From the NCBI GenBank assembly GCA_046518185.1, contig JBKGRZ010000001.1, positions 1,612,001-1,676,000 on the forward strand: a stretch of 64,000 bases of DNA. Direction: 5' to 3'. Below, in pieces: positions 53,709-62,088 of this stretch. Numbering within the stretch: the first letter of the stretch is position 1; every line of letters starts with the position of its first letter. The notes under the pieces were generated by a model. It was not told the DNA's origin, searched no databases, and saw only the letters and a list, made by a program, of their open reading frames with translations. Made by a program: the position numbers and the translations under genes. This stretch comes from Scandinavium vulneris_A (lineage in GTDB: Bacteria; Pseudomonadota; Gammaproteobacteria; Enterobacterales; Enterobacteriaceae).

Positions 53709-54815
53709 ATGAATAAAACAAAGCTGTTATGCGTGGTCGGTACGCGTCCTGAAGCGATAAAAATGGCACCCGTCATTATGGCACTGCAAAATGACAATGC
53801 CTTCGACGTCCGCGTCCTTGCTACCGCACAGCACCGGCATCTGTTGGATCAGGTCTTTAGCCTGTTTGGAATTGCCTATGATTACGATTTGGACGTAATG
53901 ACACCGAATCAGACATTACCGGAGCTGACGGCAAAACTCATTACCGGGATTGATGCCGTACTGGACAGTTTCAAGCCTGATATGGTTATCGCCCAAGGCG
54001 ATACCACGACGGTATTTACTGCCGCGCTGGCGGCATTTTATCGCAAAACACCTTTTGCCCATGTTGAAGCAGGTTTACGCAGTAATGATATTTATTCGCC
54101 CTTCCCTGAGGAAGGCAATCGTATACTTGCCGGACACCTGGCGGCATTGCATTTTGCCCCCACCCACATGGCGCAGGATAATCTGATTCGCGAAGGGATT
54201 GGTGCCGATAAAATAGTGATGACTGGCAACACGGTCATCGATGCATTACTTGAAACAGCAAAACAAGATGTCGAGCCTGGCTTTACGTTACCCGAAAATG
54301 GCAGAATGATTTTGGTGACCTCACATCGCCGGGAAAACTTTGGCGAACCCTTGAAGCATATTTGCAATGCCCTGCGAAAAATCATCGCCAAATATGATGA
54401 TGTTTGTATTGTATTCCCGGTGCATCCAAATCCGCACGTGCGGGAAACGGTTTACGGTATTCTCGCCGAAAATGAACGCATTAAATTAATTAATCCACTG
54501 GGCTACGAGCAGTTTGTCAGCGCAATGAAACGCGCGCATCTGATCCTGACGGATTCAGGCGGCGTGCAGGAAGAAGCCCCTGCCCTGGGCAAACCGGTTC
54601 TGGTATTGCGTCAGGAAACAGAGCGCACCGCGGCGCTGATAGCGGGTGCGACCTGCCTGACCGGCACCGAGGAACAAAGCATCATTGATAACGTCTCGCG
54701 ACTGCTTGATAGCCCTGAGGAATACAATCAGATGGTGATTGGGACGTCCCCTTACGGAGATGGTCACGCCAGTATCAAAATTGTTAACGCTATCAAAGCG
54801 TATTTCCATCGCTAG
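53709..54815 (+). CDS. WecB-like UDP-N-acetylglucosamine 2-epimerase (non-hydrolysing)
   Basis: 368 residues. Opening CVVGTRPEAIKMAPVIMAL, DTTTVFTAALAAFY, HVEAGLRSNDIYSPFPEE, SHRREN and TDSGGVQEEAPALGKPVL are the hallmarks of the family, which converts UDP-GlcNAc to UDP-ManNAc. It is well diverged from E. coli WecB, so it is a second, dedicated copy and not the enterobacterial common antigen gene. 56 bases upstream of nfrB; a promoter probably lies in 53575-53700. In E. coli phage N4 needs WecB (nfrC), NfrA and NfrB. Confidence 0.9.
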   Translation: MNKTKLLCVVGTRPEAIKMAPVIMALQNDNAFDVRVLATAQHRHLLDQVFSLFGIAYDYDLDVMTPNQTLPELTAKLITGIDAVLDSFKPDMVIAQGDTTTVFTAALAAFYRKTPFAHVEAGLRSNDIYSPFPEEGNRILAGHLAALHFAPTHMAQDNLIREGIGADKIVMTGNTVIDALLETAKQDVEPGFTLPENGRMILVTSHRRENFGEPLKHICNALRKIIAKYDDVCIVFPVHPNPHVRETVYGILAENERIKLINPLGYEQFVSAMKRAHLILTDSGGVQEEAPALGKPVLVLRQETERTAALIAGATCLTGTEEQSIIDNVSRLLDSPEEYNQMVIGTSPYGDGHASIKIVNAIKAYFHR

Positions 54816-54870
54816 CCACTCCTGCGCAGAACAATCTCTCTGTTAAATATCAATCATTGCTGGTGAAATA

Positions 54871-57114
54871 ATGAGCGGGTTCATAGACGTTTTTTCAACT
54901 TACCTGTATGGACTCAAGATGGTTGCAATTGCATTGGCAATCATGATGCTGATCAGTGGATTAGATGATTTATTCATCGATATCATCTACTGGTTCCGCC
55001 GCATGGTCCGGGCGGTCACCGTTTACCGTCGCCATCCGCATATGGACTATCGCGCCCTCTATCAGCCAGATGAAAAGCCCCTGGCGATTATGGTGCCGGC
55101 CTGGAATGAGACGGGGGTTATCGGCAACATGGCCGAGCTGGCGGCCATGACGCTGGATTATGAGAACTACCATATTTTTGTCGGCACCTATCCCAACGAT
55201 CCGGATACTCAACGCGATGTGGATGAAGTCTGTGCCCGTTTTCCTAACGTACATAAAGTCGTCTGCGCGCGCCCTGGCCCCACCAGTAAAGCGGACTGCC
55301 TGAATAATATTCTCGATGCAATTACCCAATTTGAACGCAGCGCAAACTTCACCTTCGCCGGATTTATTCTGCATGATGCCGAAGATGTTATTTCGCCGAT
55401 GGAACTACGCCTGTTTAATTATCTGGTCGATAGAAAGGACCTGATTCAAATTCCGGTCTACCCGTTCGAACGCGAATGGCATCATTTCACCAGCATGTCT
55501 TACATTGATGAGTTCGCCGAGCTGCACGGCAAAGACGTCCCGGTTCGTGAGGCCATCGCCGGGCAGGTGCCTAGCGCGGGCGTCGGCACCTGCTTCAGCC
55601 GTCGCGCGGTCATGGCGCTGCTGGCAGACGGGGACGGGATCGCGTTCGACGTGCAGAGTCTGACCGAAGATTACGACATCGGCTTTCGCCTGAAGGCGAA
55701 AGGCATGACGGAGGTTTTTGTCCGCTTCCCGGTGGTGGATGATTCCGCGCAGGCGAGAAAAGCGCGTAAGTTTCTGCAACGCAAACGATCATCGTCAGTT
55801 ATCTGCGTGCGTGAATATTTCCCGGACACCTTCACCACCGCCATGCGTCAGAAATCTCGCTGGATAATCGGGATTGTGTTCCAGGGGTTTAAAACCCACC
55901 GCTGGACCCAAAGCCCGACGCTCAATTACTTCCTGTGGCGCGATCGCAAAGGGGCTATCAGCAACTTCCTGAGCTTCTTCGCGATGATCATCATGATCCA
56001 GTTGGTGCTGCTGCTTATCTACCAGCGCGTCTGGCCTGATGCCTGGCAGTTCCTGTCCATTTTCACCGGCGGCCCGTGGCTGGTGACGTTGCTGTGGTGC
56101 AACTTTGCCCTGATGGTGAACCGCATTCTGCAACGTGTGATTTTCGTGACCGTGTATTACGGATTGCCACAGGGGCTGCTGTCCATACTGCGCCTGTTTT
56201 GGGGCAATATGATCAACTTTATGGCCAACTGGCGCGCTCTGCGTCAGGTCATCCAGCATGGCGATCCGCGCCGCGTCGCATGGGATAAAACGACTCACGA
56301 TTTCCCGAGCGTGACCGGTGAAAACCGTGCCCTGCGCCCGTTGGGGCAGATACTGCTTGAGCAGAACGTCATCAGCAACGAACAGCTAGAGCATGCGCTG
56401 ACCCACCGTGTTATCGGCTTACGCCTGGGTGGATCATTGTTCATGCAGGGGCTGATTACGGCTGAACAATTAGCCGTTGCCCTGGCAGCGCAAAGTGGCG
56501 TCCAGATGGAATCTATCGACGCCTGGGACATTGCCCCCGAGCTTATCGGCCAGATGTCTGCGGCGATTGCGCTGCGTTACGCGGTTCTGCCGCTGCGCAA
56601 AGAAGGCAAAACACTGACGGTGGCCAGCGAAGACGGGATCGATCCGGTCTCGTTGGCAGCGCTCGAACGCAAAATGGGCTGCAGCGTAAACTATGTCATC
56701 GTACCACGCGGCCAGGTCGTGACCGGGCTTCGTTACTGGTATGCCCGCCGTCGTGAAGTTGACGACCGCGCCTTGCTGAACGCCGCCGTCACTAAAGGCT
56801 GGTTAGACGCACAGCGCGCCGATGCACTGTGGCAGCAATTCGTTCCTTATCAACTGCTGTTTGCCGAAGTGTTAACCACCCTGGGACACATCAATCGCTC
56901 GTCGATGAGCGCCCTGCTGCTTCGCCACGAACGCAGTGAAAAACCGCTCGGTGAATTTTTAGTCTCTGAAGGAGTGGTCACACAGCAAACGCTCGATACG
57001 GTCCTGCAACGCCAGCAAGCGCTGCAGCTTTCGATGTCTTCGCTCCTCGAAAATGAAGGGCTGACCGACACCCAGCTGGCTGAACTGGCGCCCGAGCAGG
57101 AGCAACGCACATGA
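54871..57114 (+). CDS. nfrB: NfrB: processive inner-membrane glycosyltransferase with C-terminal MshEN-type domain
   Basis: 747 residues (E. coli 745). TM near 10-32; GT2 catalytic domain about 60-345 with VPAWNET, HDAED (168-172), a TED triplet and the QxxRW motif QKSRW (327-331); several TMs about 370-470; then a cytoplasmic C-terminal part. This contains RLGGSLFMQG with LITAEQLAVALAAQ (R518 onward), which fits the MshEN c-di-GMP-binding motif RLGxxL...L...L..Q; a weaker relative follows near residue 690 (KPLGEFLVSEGVV). In E. coli NfrB is required for phage N4 adsorption and linked to a c-di-GMP-dependent surface polysaccharide. The stop overlaps nfrA by four bases. Confidence 0.93.
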   Translation: MSGFIDVFSTYLYGLKMVAIALAIMMLISGLDDLFIDIIYWFRRMVRAVTVYRRHPHMDYRALYQPDEKPLAIMVPAWNETGVIGNMAELAAMTLDYENYHIFVGTYPNDPDTQRDVDEVCARFPNVHKVVCARPGPTSKADCLNNILDAITQFERSANFTFAGFILHDAEDVISPMELRLFNYLVDRKDLIQIPVYPFEREWHHFTSMSYIDEFAELHGKDVPVREAIAGQVPSAGVGTCFSRRAVMALLADGDGIAFDVQSLTEDYDIGFRLKAKGMTEVFVRFPVVDDSAQARKARKFLQRKRSSSVICVREYFPDTFTTAMRQKSRWIIGIVFQGFKTHRWTQSPTLNYFLWRDRKGAISNFLSFFAMIIMIQLVLLLIYQRVWPDAWQFLSIFTGGPWLVTLLWCNFALMVNRILQRVIFVTVYYGLPQGLLSILRLFWGNMINFMANWRALRQVIQHGDPRRVAWDKTTHDFPSVTGENRALRPLGQILLEQNVISNEQLEHALTHRVIGLRLGGSLFMQGLITAEQLAVALAAQSGVQMESIDAWDIAPELIGQMSAAIALRYAVLPLRKEGKTLTVASEDGIDPVSLAALERKMGCSVNYVIVPRGQVVTGLRYWYARRREVDDRALLNAAVTKGWLDAQRADALWQQFVPYQLLFAEVLTTLGHINRSSMSALLLRHERSEKPLGEFLVSEGVVTQQTLDTVLQRQQALQLSMSSLLENEGLTDTQLAELAPEQEQRT

Positions 57115-59741
57115 AAAGGGAACACGCCCCCAAACTGATTAGCCTGCTGATCGCTTCGCTGTTTAGCGGCAGCGTCATGGCGCAGACCGCGCCGCTGGGC
57201 ACCAGTGCGGCAGAACTTGGCCTCAGCGACTATCGCCATTTTGTGATTTATCCGCATCTGGAAAAAGCCCTGCGGGCACAGAAACAAAACGATGAGCACT
57301 CTGCACTGCGGGAATTTCGCCATATTCATCAGCAAGCGCCGGACAATATCCCGCTGACGCTGTATCTGGCTGAAGCGTACCGCCATTTTGGGCATGACGA
57401 CCTGGCATTCCAGCTACTTAATACCCAGTTGAAACTCCACCCGCAGGATGCCCGGCTGAAGCAACAGCTGGCCGCGATCCCGCGTAAAACCACGACGGTC
57501 ACGACGGCGGCGCAACGTCTGGCGCGGGAAAATAACGCATTACAGCGCGCCATTTATCTCAAAGACTGGCGCAAAGCGGATGAAATCTTTGCGCGCAAGC
57601 ACCGTCGCAAAATGCTGAATAGCGCCGAGAAAAAACAGTGGTTTAACGTCCTGATTGCAGGTGAACTGGACCAACGTCTACAGGCACTTCAGGCCGAAGG
57701 TCTGTTCACCCGCGCCCCTGAACAGTTGGGTTGGGCCAGCACCCTGGCGACGCGAGGAGAAACGGCGAAGCTGCAGGCGTATCTCGCCACTCACCATCCG
57801 ACGTTTGACCACGCCGGGCAGGAGACAAACTGGCTGTATCTGATCTCACGAAGCAATGCATCGCCACAGCTGCTCAAACAGTACCAGCCACAGTTTGCGA
57901 CGAATGAAATCCTCGACAGGCTGAGTTGGCAGTTGATGCAAAACGGCCAGCATCGGCAAGCCGCGTCCCTGCTGCTTGAACACTATCCGTTCGCTGGCGC
58001 ATCTCAGGAGACGGAAAAACTGATGCGTCGACTCGCCGGTCTGCTGCAGCGTTATCCCGACCTGGCGACCCCCACGCAAATGGCTCGTCTGAGGGCGCCT
58101 TTGCCAACCACCACCTTACGCCAGTTACAAAGTCAGCTCCCCGGCGTGAACGCCGATTGCCAGACCACCCGCCAGCTTCTGGGCGATATGTCCCCACACT
58201 ATGACGCCACGGCCTGGAACCAACTCGCGCAATGCGACCGCCATAGCCTGCCGGGCGTGGCGCTGTATGCTCTGCAACAGGCGCAAGCGCGTCAGCCGAG
58301 TGCCTATCAGCACCGGGCCGTGGCCTACCAGGCCTATGCGGTTGAGGATTACGCCACCGCGCTGCGCGCATGGAAATCACTGCCGGTGGCAGAAATGAGC
58401 GATGACGATTTGATGGCCGCCGCTAACACCGCTCAGGCCGCAAGTGATACCCGAGCGCGAGACCGTTGGCTGGATGAAGCGCAGAAACGTGGGCTGGATA
58501 ACCGCGAAAGCTGGTTGTGGCTCCATGCCCAACGCTACCTCCCTGCCCAGCCGGAATTAGCGCTGGCTGAACTCAATCGAGCCATCGCTATTCAGCCGAC
58601 GGTAGCAACGTTGACCGCGCGTGCGACTGTCTACCGGGAACATCATCGCACAGAGGACGCTATCGCTGACCTGCAACAGGCTCTGCTCCTTGAGCCTGAT
58701 AATAACGCCACACTGGCGGCACTGGGGTACGCCCTGTGGAGCAATCAGCAGTACGCTCAGTCCCGCGAGGTGCTGGAAAAAGCGCTCAAAGCCACCCCGG
58801 ACGATCCACAGCTGATCCGCCAGGTCATGTATGTGAATGAGCGTTTAGGTGACATTCCACAGACGCAGCTTTATGCCCGTCAGGTCACCGATGAACTGAA
58901 TGCCACTGCGGACGTCACACCGTTAACTGCAGATCAAAATCAGGAACGCTACAACGTGCGTCGCCTGCATGAAGATATTGGCCGACGCTGGACCTTCAAT
59001 TTTGATTCGTCGATTGGCCTGCGATCCGGGGCCAGAAGTTCAGCCAGCGCTCAACCCGGCGGCGCAGCTCCGGGGCAGAGCTATCGAAGCTACGGACAAC
59101 TGGAAGCCGAATACCGCCTGGGCCGCAATATGCTGGTCGAGGGCGATATGCTGTCTGTCTACACCCGCCTGTTTGCCGATACCGGCGACAGCGGCGTCAT
59201 GCTACCCGTGAAAAATCCGATGCTCGGGGCTGGCCTTCGCTGGAAACCGTTACACGATCAGACCTTCTTTTTGGCGGTGGAAGAGCAGTTCCCGCTGGAT
59301 AAGCATCATGGCAAAACCGATACCATGCTGCGCGCCAGCGCCTCGTTCTTCAATGGCGGTAAATACAGCGATGAGTGGCATCCGAACGGCAGCGGCTGGT
59401 TTGCGCAAAACCTCTATCTCGATGCCGCGCAGTATGTGCGGCAGGATATTCAGGCCTGGACCGCCGACTATCGTGCCAGCTGGCATCAAAAAGTGGCATC
59501 CAACCAGACTCTCGAACCTTACGCTCACCTGCAGATTAACGGCTACCGCGATGGCCATACGGAAGGCGCTCAACTGGGTGGGATCGGCGTCCGCTGGAAT
59601 ATCTGGACCGGTCAGACGCAATACGACGCCTGGCCGCATAAAGTCAGTCTGGGCCTCGAGTATCAGCGCACCTTCAAAACCATTAATCAGGAAGCAGGCG
59701 AGCGAAACAACGCTTTCTTAACCGTAGGAGTTCACTGGTAA
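57111..59741 (+). CDS. nfrA: NfrA: outer-membrane glycan exporter/phage N4 receptor-like protein
   Basis: 876 residues. Signal peptide about 1-25 (SLLIASLFSGSVMAQT). Tetratricopeptide-type repeats extend over about 40-600 (for example TLAALGYALWSNQQYAQSRE). The C-terminal barrel (about 620-876) ends in VGVHW. In E. coli NfrA is about 990 residues and binds phage N4; this one is about 115 residues shorter, so some repeats are probably lost. It resembles PgaA/BcsC-type exporters in layout. It overlaps nfrB and ybcH by 4 and 1 bases, respectively. Confidence 0.9.
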   Translation: MKREHAPKLISLLIASLFSGSVMAQTAPLGTSAAELGLSDYRHFVIYPHLEKALRAQKQNDEHSALREFRHIHQQAPDNIPLTLYLAEAYRHFGHDDLAFQLLNTQLKLHPQDARLKQQLAAIPRKTTTVTTAAQRLARENNALQRAIYLKDWRKADEIFARKHRRKMLNSAEKKQWFNVLIAGELDQRLQALQAEGLFTRAPEQLGWASTLATRGETAKLQAYLATHHPTFDHAGQETNWLYLISRSNASPQLLKQYQPQFATNEILDRLSWQLMQNGQHRQAASLLLEHYPFAGASQETEKLMRRLAGLLQRYPDLATPTQMARLRAPLPTTTLRQLQSQLPGVNADCQTTRQLLGDMSPHYDATAWNQLAQCDRHSLPGVALYALQQAQARQPSAYQHRAVAYQAYAVEDYATALRAWKSLPVAEMSDDDLMAAANTAQAASDTRARDRWLDEAQKRGLDNRESWLWLHAQRYLPAQPELALAELNRAIAIQPTVATLTARATVYREHHRTEDAIADLQQALLLEPDNNATLAALGYALWSNQQYAQSREVLEKALKATPDDPQLIRQVMYVNERLGDIPQTQLYARQVTDELNATADVTPLTADQNQERYNVRRLHEDIGRRWTFNFDSSIGLRSGARSSASAQPGGAAPGQSYRSYGQLEAEYRLGRNMLVEGDMLSVYTRLFADTGDSGVMLPVKNPMLGAGLRWKPLHDQTFFLAVEEQFPLDKHHGKTDTMLRASASFFNGGKYSDEWHPNGSGWFAQNLYLDAAQYVRQDIQAWTADYRASWHQKVASNQTLEPYAHLQINGYRDGHTEGAQLGGIGVRWNIWTGQTQYDAWPHKVSLGLEYQRTFKTINQEAGERNNAFLTVGVHW

Positions 59742-60631
59742 TGCTGAAAGTTCGTCATCTTTTACTGCTGATGATGCTGGTCAGCCCGTGGACGCATGCA
59801 ATGAAAGCGATTTTCTGGCAACCGCAGCTGCGGGACAACACGGTGTCCAGCCCGCAATGGGCCACGTTAATGCAGTCGTTGCGAGGTGAAGGCTTTGACA
59901 CCCTGGTGTTGCAGTGGACGCAGTATGGCAGCGCGTTCGCCGATAAAAGTAGCAGTGAGCTACTTCAGCATCGGGCCACCGCCGCCCAGGCCGTAGGGCT
60001 AAAAGTGATCGTGGGTCTCAACGCCGACCCTGAGTTTTTCACCCGGCAAAAGCAACCTGCCGCCGCGCTAAGTCACTATCTTGGCCGCCTGCGGGTCGCC
60101 GATGTGCAACAGGCAAAACGCTGGACTGAGCGCGCAGATTTTCACCCCGACGGCTGGTATCTCAGTGCCGAAGTCGACGATTTGAACTGGCGTAATCCTC
60201 AGGCCAGAGAACAACTGCTGCAATGGCTGGGCGATACGCGCCAGCAGCTGGCGCAGGTCGAGAATAAACCGGTGTATATCAGCAGCTTCTTCGCCGGACA
60301 TATGACCCCGGCAAGCTATGCCGAAATGCTTACTGAAATTGAACAGCGCGGTATCGGCGTGTGGGTGCAGGACGGCTATGGGGTGAAGACGCTGACCCCG
60401 CCGCAACGACGGCTCTATCTGGACAGCGCCGCCGGTTGTCAGCCCAGTACGCCTGCCCGTGGTGTTGTATACGAGCTGTTTCAGACCCAGCCGGGAAAGG
60501 CGTTTAGTGCCACATCACTGGCACCAGAGGAGCTTAAAGCACGTCTGAGGCAAAAACCGAACTGTGGTAAAGACAGGCTCTATTTTTCGCTACGCTATTT
60601 ACCGCTGGCGAAAGATTTGTTGGGGAGGTGA
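59741..60631 (+). CDS. ybcH: YbcH: periplasmic glycosidase-like protein (DUF4434)
   Basis: 296 residues, the E. coli length. Signal peptide about 1-20 (LLLLMMLVSPWTHA). TIM-barrel-type glycosidase-like sequence: MKAIFWQPQLRDN, WYLSAEVDDLNWRN, ISSFFAGHMTP and GVWVQDGYGVKTL. E. coli YbcH accompanies nfrAB. Its acidic residues suggest a role in cleaving or editing the glycan, like PgaB or BcsZ, but no activity is known. Starts on the last base of nfrA. Confidence 0.88.
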   Translation: MLKVRHLLLLMMLVSPWTHAMKAIFWQPQLRDNTVSSPQWATLMQSLRGEGFDTLVLQWTQYGSAFADKSSSELLQHRATAAQAVGLKVIVGLNADPEFFTRQKQPAAALSHYLGRLRVADVQQAKRWTERADFHPDGWYLSAEVDDLNWRNPQAREQLLQWLGDTRQQLAQVENKPVYISSFFAGHMTPASYAEMLTEIEQRGIGVWVQDGYGVKTLTPPQRRLYLDSAAGCQPSTPARGVVYELFQTQPGKAFSATSLAPEELKARLRQKPNCGKDRLYFSLRYLPLAKDLLGR

Positions 60632-60930
60632 AGGGTTTGGGGAAGTTGAAATGGTGCGATAATAGGAACAAAAAACCAACATAAAGATATTAATTTTTAA
60701 TAACTTTGTTTTATTCGATCTTTTAGCATCCCCTCATAAGTACCCCCAAATGTCGGTATGCCGAACAGCTCTTTTTTTTAGTAGAGTTCAAAAGTATCAG
60801 GTATCAGCCTTGATATCTGAAATCATTCCTGTGGCATCTGGGGCTACTACTGGGTCGAATTCTTGTTCACACGTTCATTCACCCGCCATAGATTTCATCG
60901 GATGCATTACAGCGTTTATTGCTGGGTTGC
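60632..60930. other. left end of the thrW islet (299 bp)
   Basis: Contains the left att-like repeat (60635-60667) and an AT-rich stretch. A short frame at 60750-60971 overlaps the neighbouring gene and has no recognisable similarity. Confidence 0.5.
60635..60667. repeat. att-like direct repeat, left copy
   Basis: 33 bases, GTTTGGGGAAGTTGAAATGG followed by TGCGATAATAGGA. Compared with 61881-61914, 32 of 34 positions agree (one substitution, one missing C). The homology ends at the same point on both sides, as expected for attachment-site duplicates. Confidence 0.8.
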
Positions 60931-61590
60931 TCAACAAAGAGTTTGCTTCATCATCTTGTTTACTTGAGTGACCAGGGGCATATCCCCAGCCAAAAATGAG
61001 CGGATCGCACTGTCGATAATCTCGCGAGTGAGCACAGACTCATCCACGATGATTTGCAAACCAATGCCGCTACGATAGCCAGATTGAATACGGTAGCCAG
61101 GAGTAACTACAGGCGGATTATCGCGCATGACCTCGGCCAAGCGTTTATCAATGTAGTCGAAATAGGTTAACCCACCGAATTGAGGATAAGAAACGCGGGT
61201 ACGTTCTACCACCGTATGGCCAACCACCTTCCCTTTCGCATTGTAGTTTGGCGTTGTCTCCATACGGGCTTCATCTTCCTGCTGGTTTTGGCTCAACATG
61301 GCATGCGCTTCTTCAAAAACCAGATTTTCCACAATATCCGCACGCGCCACGTCAATGGTAATGATTTCCGCATTCCAGTACATATCGGGCGAATTACCCA
61401 AGAATAAAACATCGCTCCAGGTCCACACCCAACCCGCAGCAATGGCCTCTGCATTTTCAGAATCGCAATCATCATAATGCAGCCCTCCGCAGCGGTGACG
61501 CTCGCGGTGGATCAGATTATTGACGTGTTGTGTCCGGGCACGACGCCGACGGCGGGAAAGAGTATTAAATGGTTTGTTTCTGCGGATCAT
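60931..61590 (-). CDS. unrecognised protein in the thrW islet
   Basis: 219 residues from the ATG at 61590; a GTG at 61632 would add 14. The N-terminus is strongly basic (IRRNKPFNTLSRRRRRART), the rest mixed and soluble (AAGWVWTWSDVLFLGNSPDM, SYPQFGGLTYFDYIDKRLAEVM). No membrane segment or motif that I know. It may be a phage-derived or cargo gene. Context: flanked by att-like repeats; minus strand like thrW and proBA. The ribosome site is weak for both starts. Confidence 0.6.
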   Translation of the reverse strand: MIRRNKPFNTLSRRRRRARTQHVNNLIHRERHRCGGLHYDDCDSENAEAIAAGWVWTWSDVLFLGNSPDMYWNAEIITIDVARADIVENLVFEEAHAMLSQNQQEDEARMETTPNYNAKGKVVGHTVVERTRVSYPQFGGLTYFDYIDKRLAEVMRDNPPVVTPGYRIQSGYRSGIGLQIIVDESVLTREIIDSAIRSFLAGDMPLVTQVNKMMKQTLC

Positions 61591-61897
61591 GGTTCGCTCT
61601 GCGCGTGGTCGCTGGGAGGAATCCAGCCGCACAGTTTAGCTAATGGAAATAAGGAAATCTACTTGCTAACAAGAGGGCCATTATGAAGACATGACTAACA
61701 TCGCGGTGTGTTAATCAACGGGGAGCAGGTCAATGTGTATAGGAATCCAAGACCGAACAGGAACATATACACAATCCTATACACATTCCGTATCGGATTC
61801 TACTGGATGGTTACGGACTACAGTGGACTAAAAAGCAGTAAAATCGTTATAAATCAGGGTGTTTATGGATAAATACGGACGTTTGGGGAAGTTGAGA
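61591..61897. other. region between the islet gene and thrW (307 bp)
   Basis: Holds the TGTGTATA cluster at 61732-61787 and the right att repeat. Nothing codes convincingly; the upstream region of the islet gene lies near 61591-61700. Confidence 0.5.
61732..61787. repeat. 13-bp inverted repeat with three TGTGTATA copies
   Basis: AATGTGTATAGGA (61732-61744) and its exact complement TCCTATACACATT (61775-61787). A third TGTGTATA on the minus strand is at 61766-61773. This is the layout of integrase or excisionase arm-type binding sites near a tRNA attachment site, which is inferred. Confidence 0.65.
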
Positions 61898-61914
61898 TGG
61901 TGCCGATAATAGGA
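61881..61914. repeat. att-like direct repeat, right copy, overlapping thrW
   Basis: 34 bases, GTTTGGGGAAGTTGAGATGG followed by TGCCGATAATAGGA. Positions 61898-61914 are the 3' end of the tRNA including CCA. Pair of the repeat at 60635. Confidence 0.8.
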
Positions 61915-61973
61915 GTCGAACCTACGACCTTCGCATTACGAATGCGCTGCTCTACCAACTGAGCTATATCGGC
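61898..61973 (-). tRNA. thrW: tRNA-Thr (anticodon CGU)
   Basis: 76 nt on the minus strand with encoded CCA. The 5' end GCCGATATAGCTC and 3' end TTATCGGCACCA form the acceptor stem. The anticodon loop is ATTCGTAAT with anticodon CGT, reading ACG. T-loop GTTCGACTC. Same as E. coli thrW, also right after proA. Confidence 0.98.
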
Positions 61974-62027
61974 ACTGATACGGCAAAACACAGGGGATGT
62001 GCTTCGGGGTGAAAGGTTAAAACTCTG

Positions 62028-62086
62028 CGGGTGATGCGTCAATGGCCTTATGAATCAAACGCCTATTTTTGCATCACCCGTTTTTT
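62028..62086. terminator. hairpin between proA and thrW
   Basis: CGGGTGATGC (62028-62037) and GCATCACCCG (62071-62080), then TTTTTT on the plus strand, and a 33-base loop. Orientation of the T-run is for rightward transcripts; on the minus strand it is followed by AGAGTTTTAACC. It might end proBA transcription weakly. Confidence 0.45.
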
Positions 62087-62088
62087 AG

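Larger units (their letters stand above)
60635..61914. mobile_element. tRNA-Thr islet: remnant of an integrative element without integrase
   Basis: A 1.28-kb segment from repeat to repeat. The right copy covers the 3' 17 bases of thrW plus 17 bases downstream. The left copy repeats it with one substitution and one deletion. Inside are one unrecognised gene and a group of TGTGTATA motifs. No integrase, excisionase or phage structural gene is present. In E. coli the same tRNA locus holds the CP4-6 prophage. Confidence 0.7.

Noticed and set aside
60750..60971. 73-codon frame in the thrW islet
   Set aside because: Overlaps the end of the islet gene, no ribosome site and no similarity seen; kept only as a possibility.
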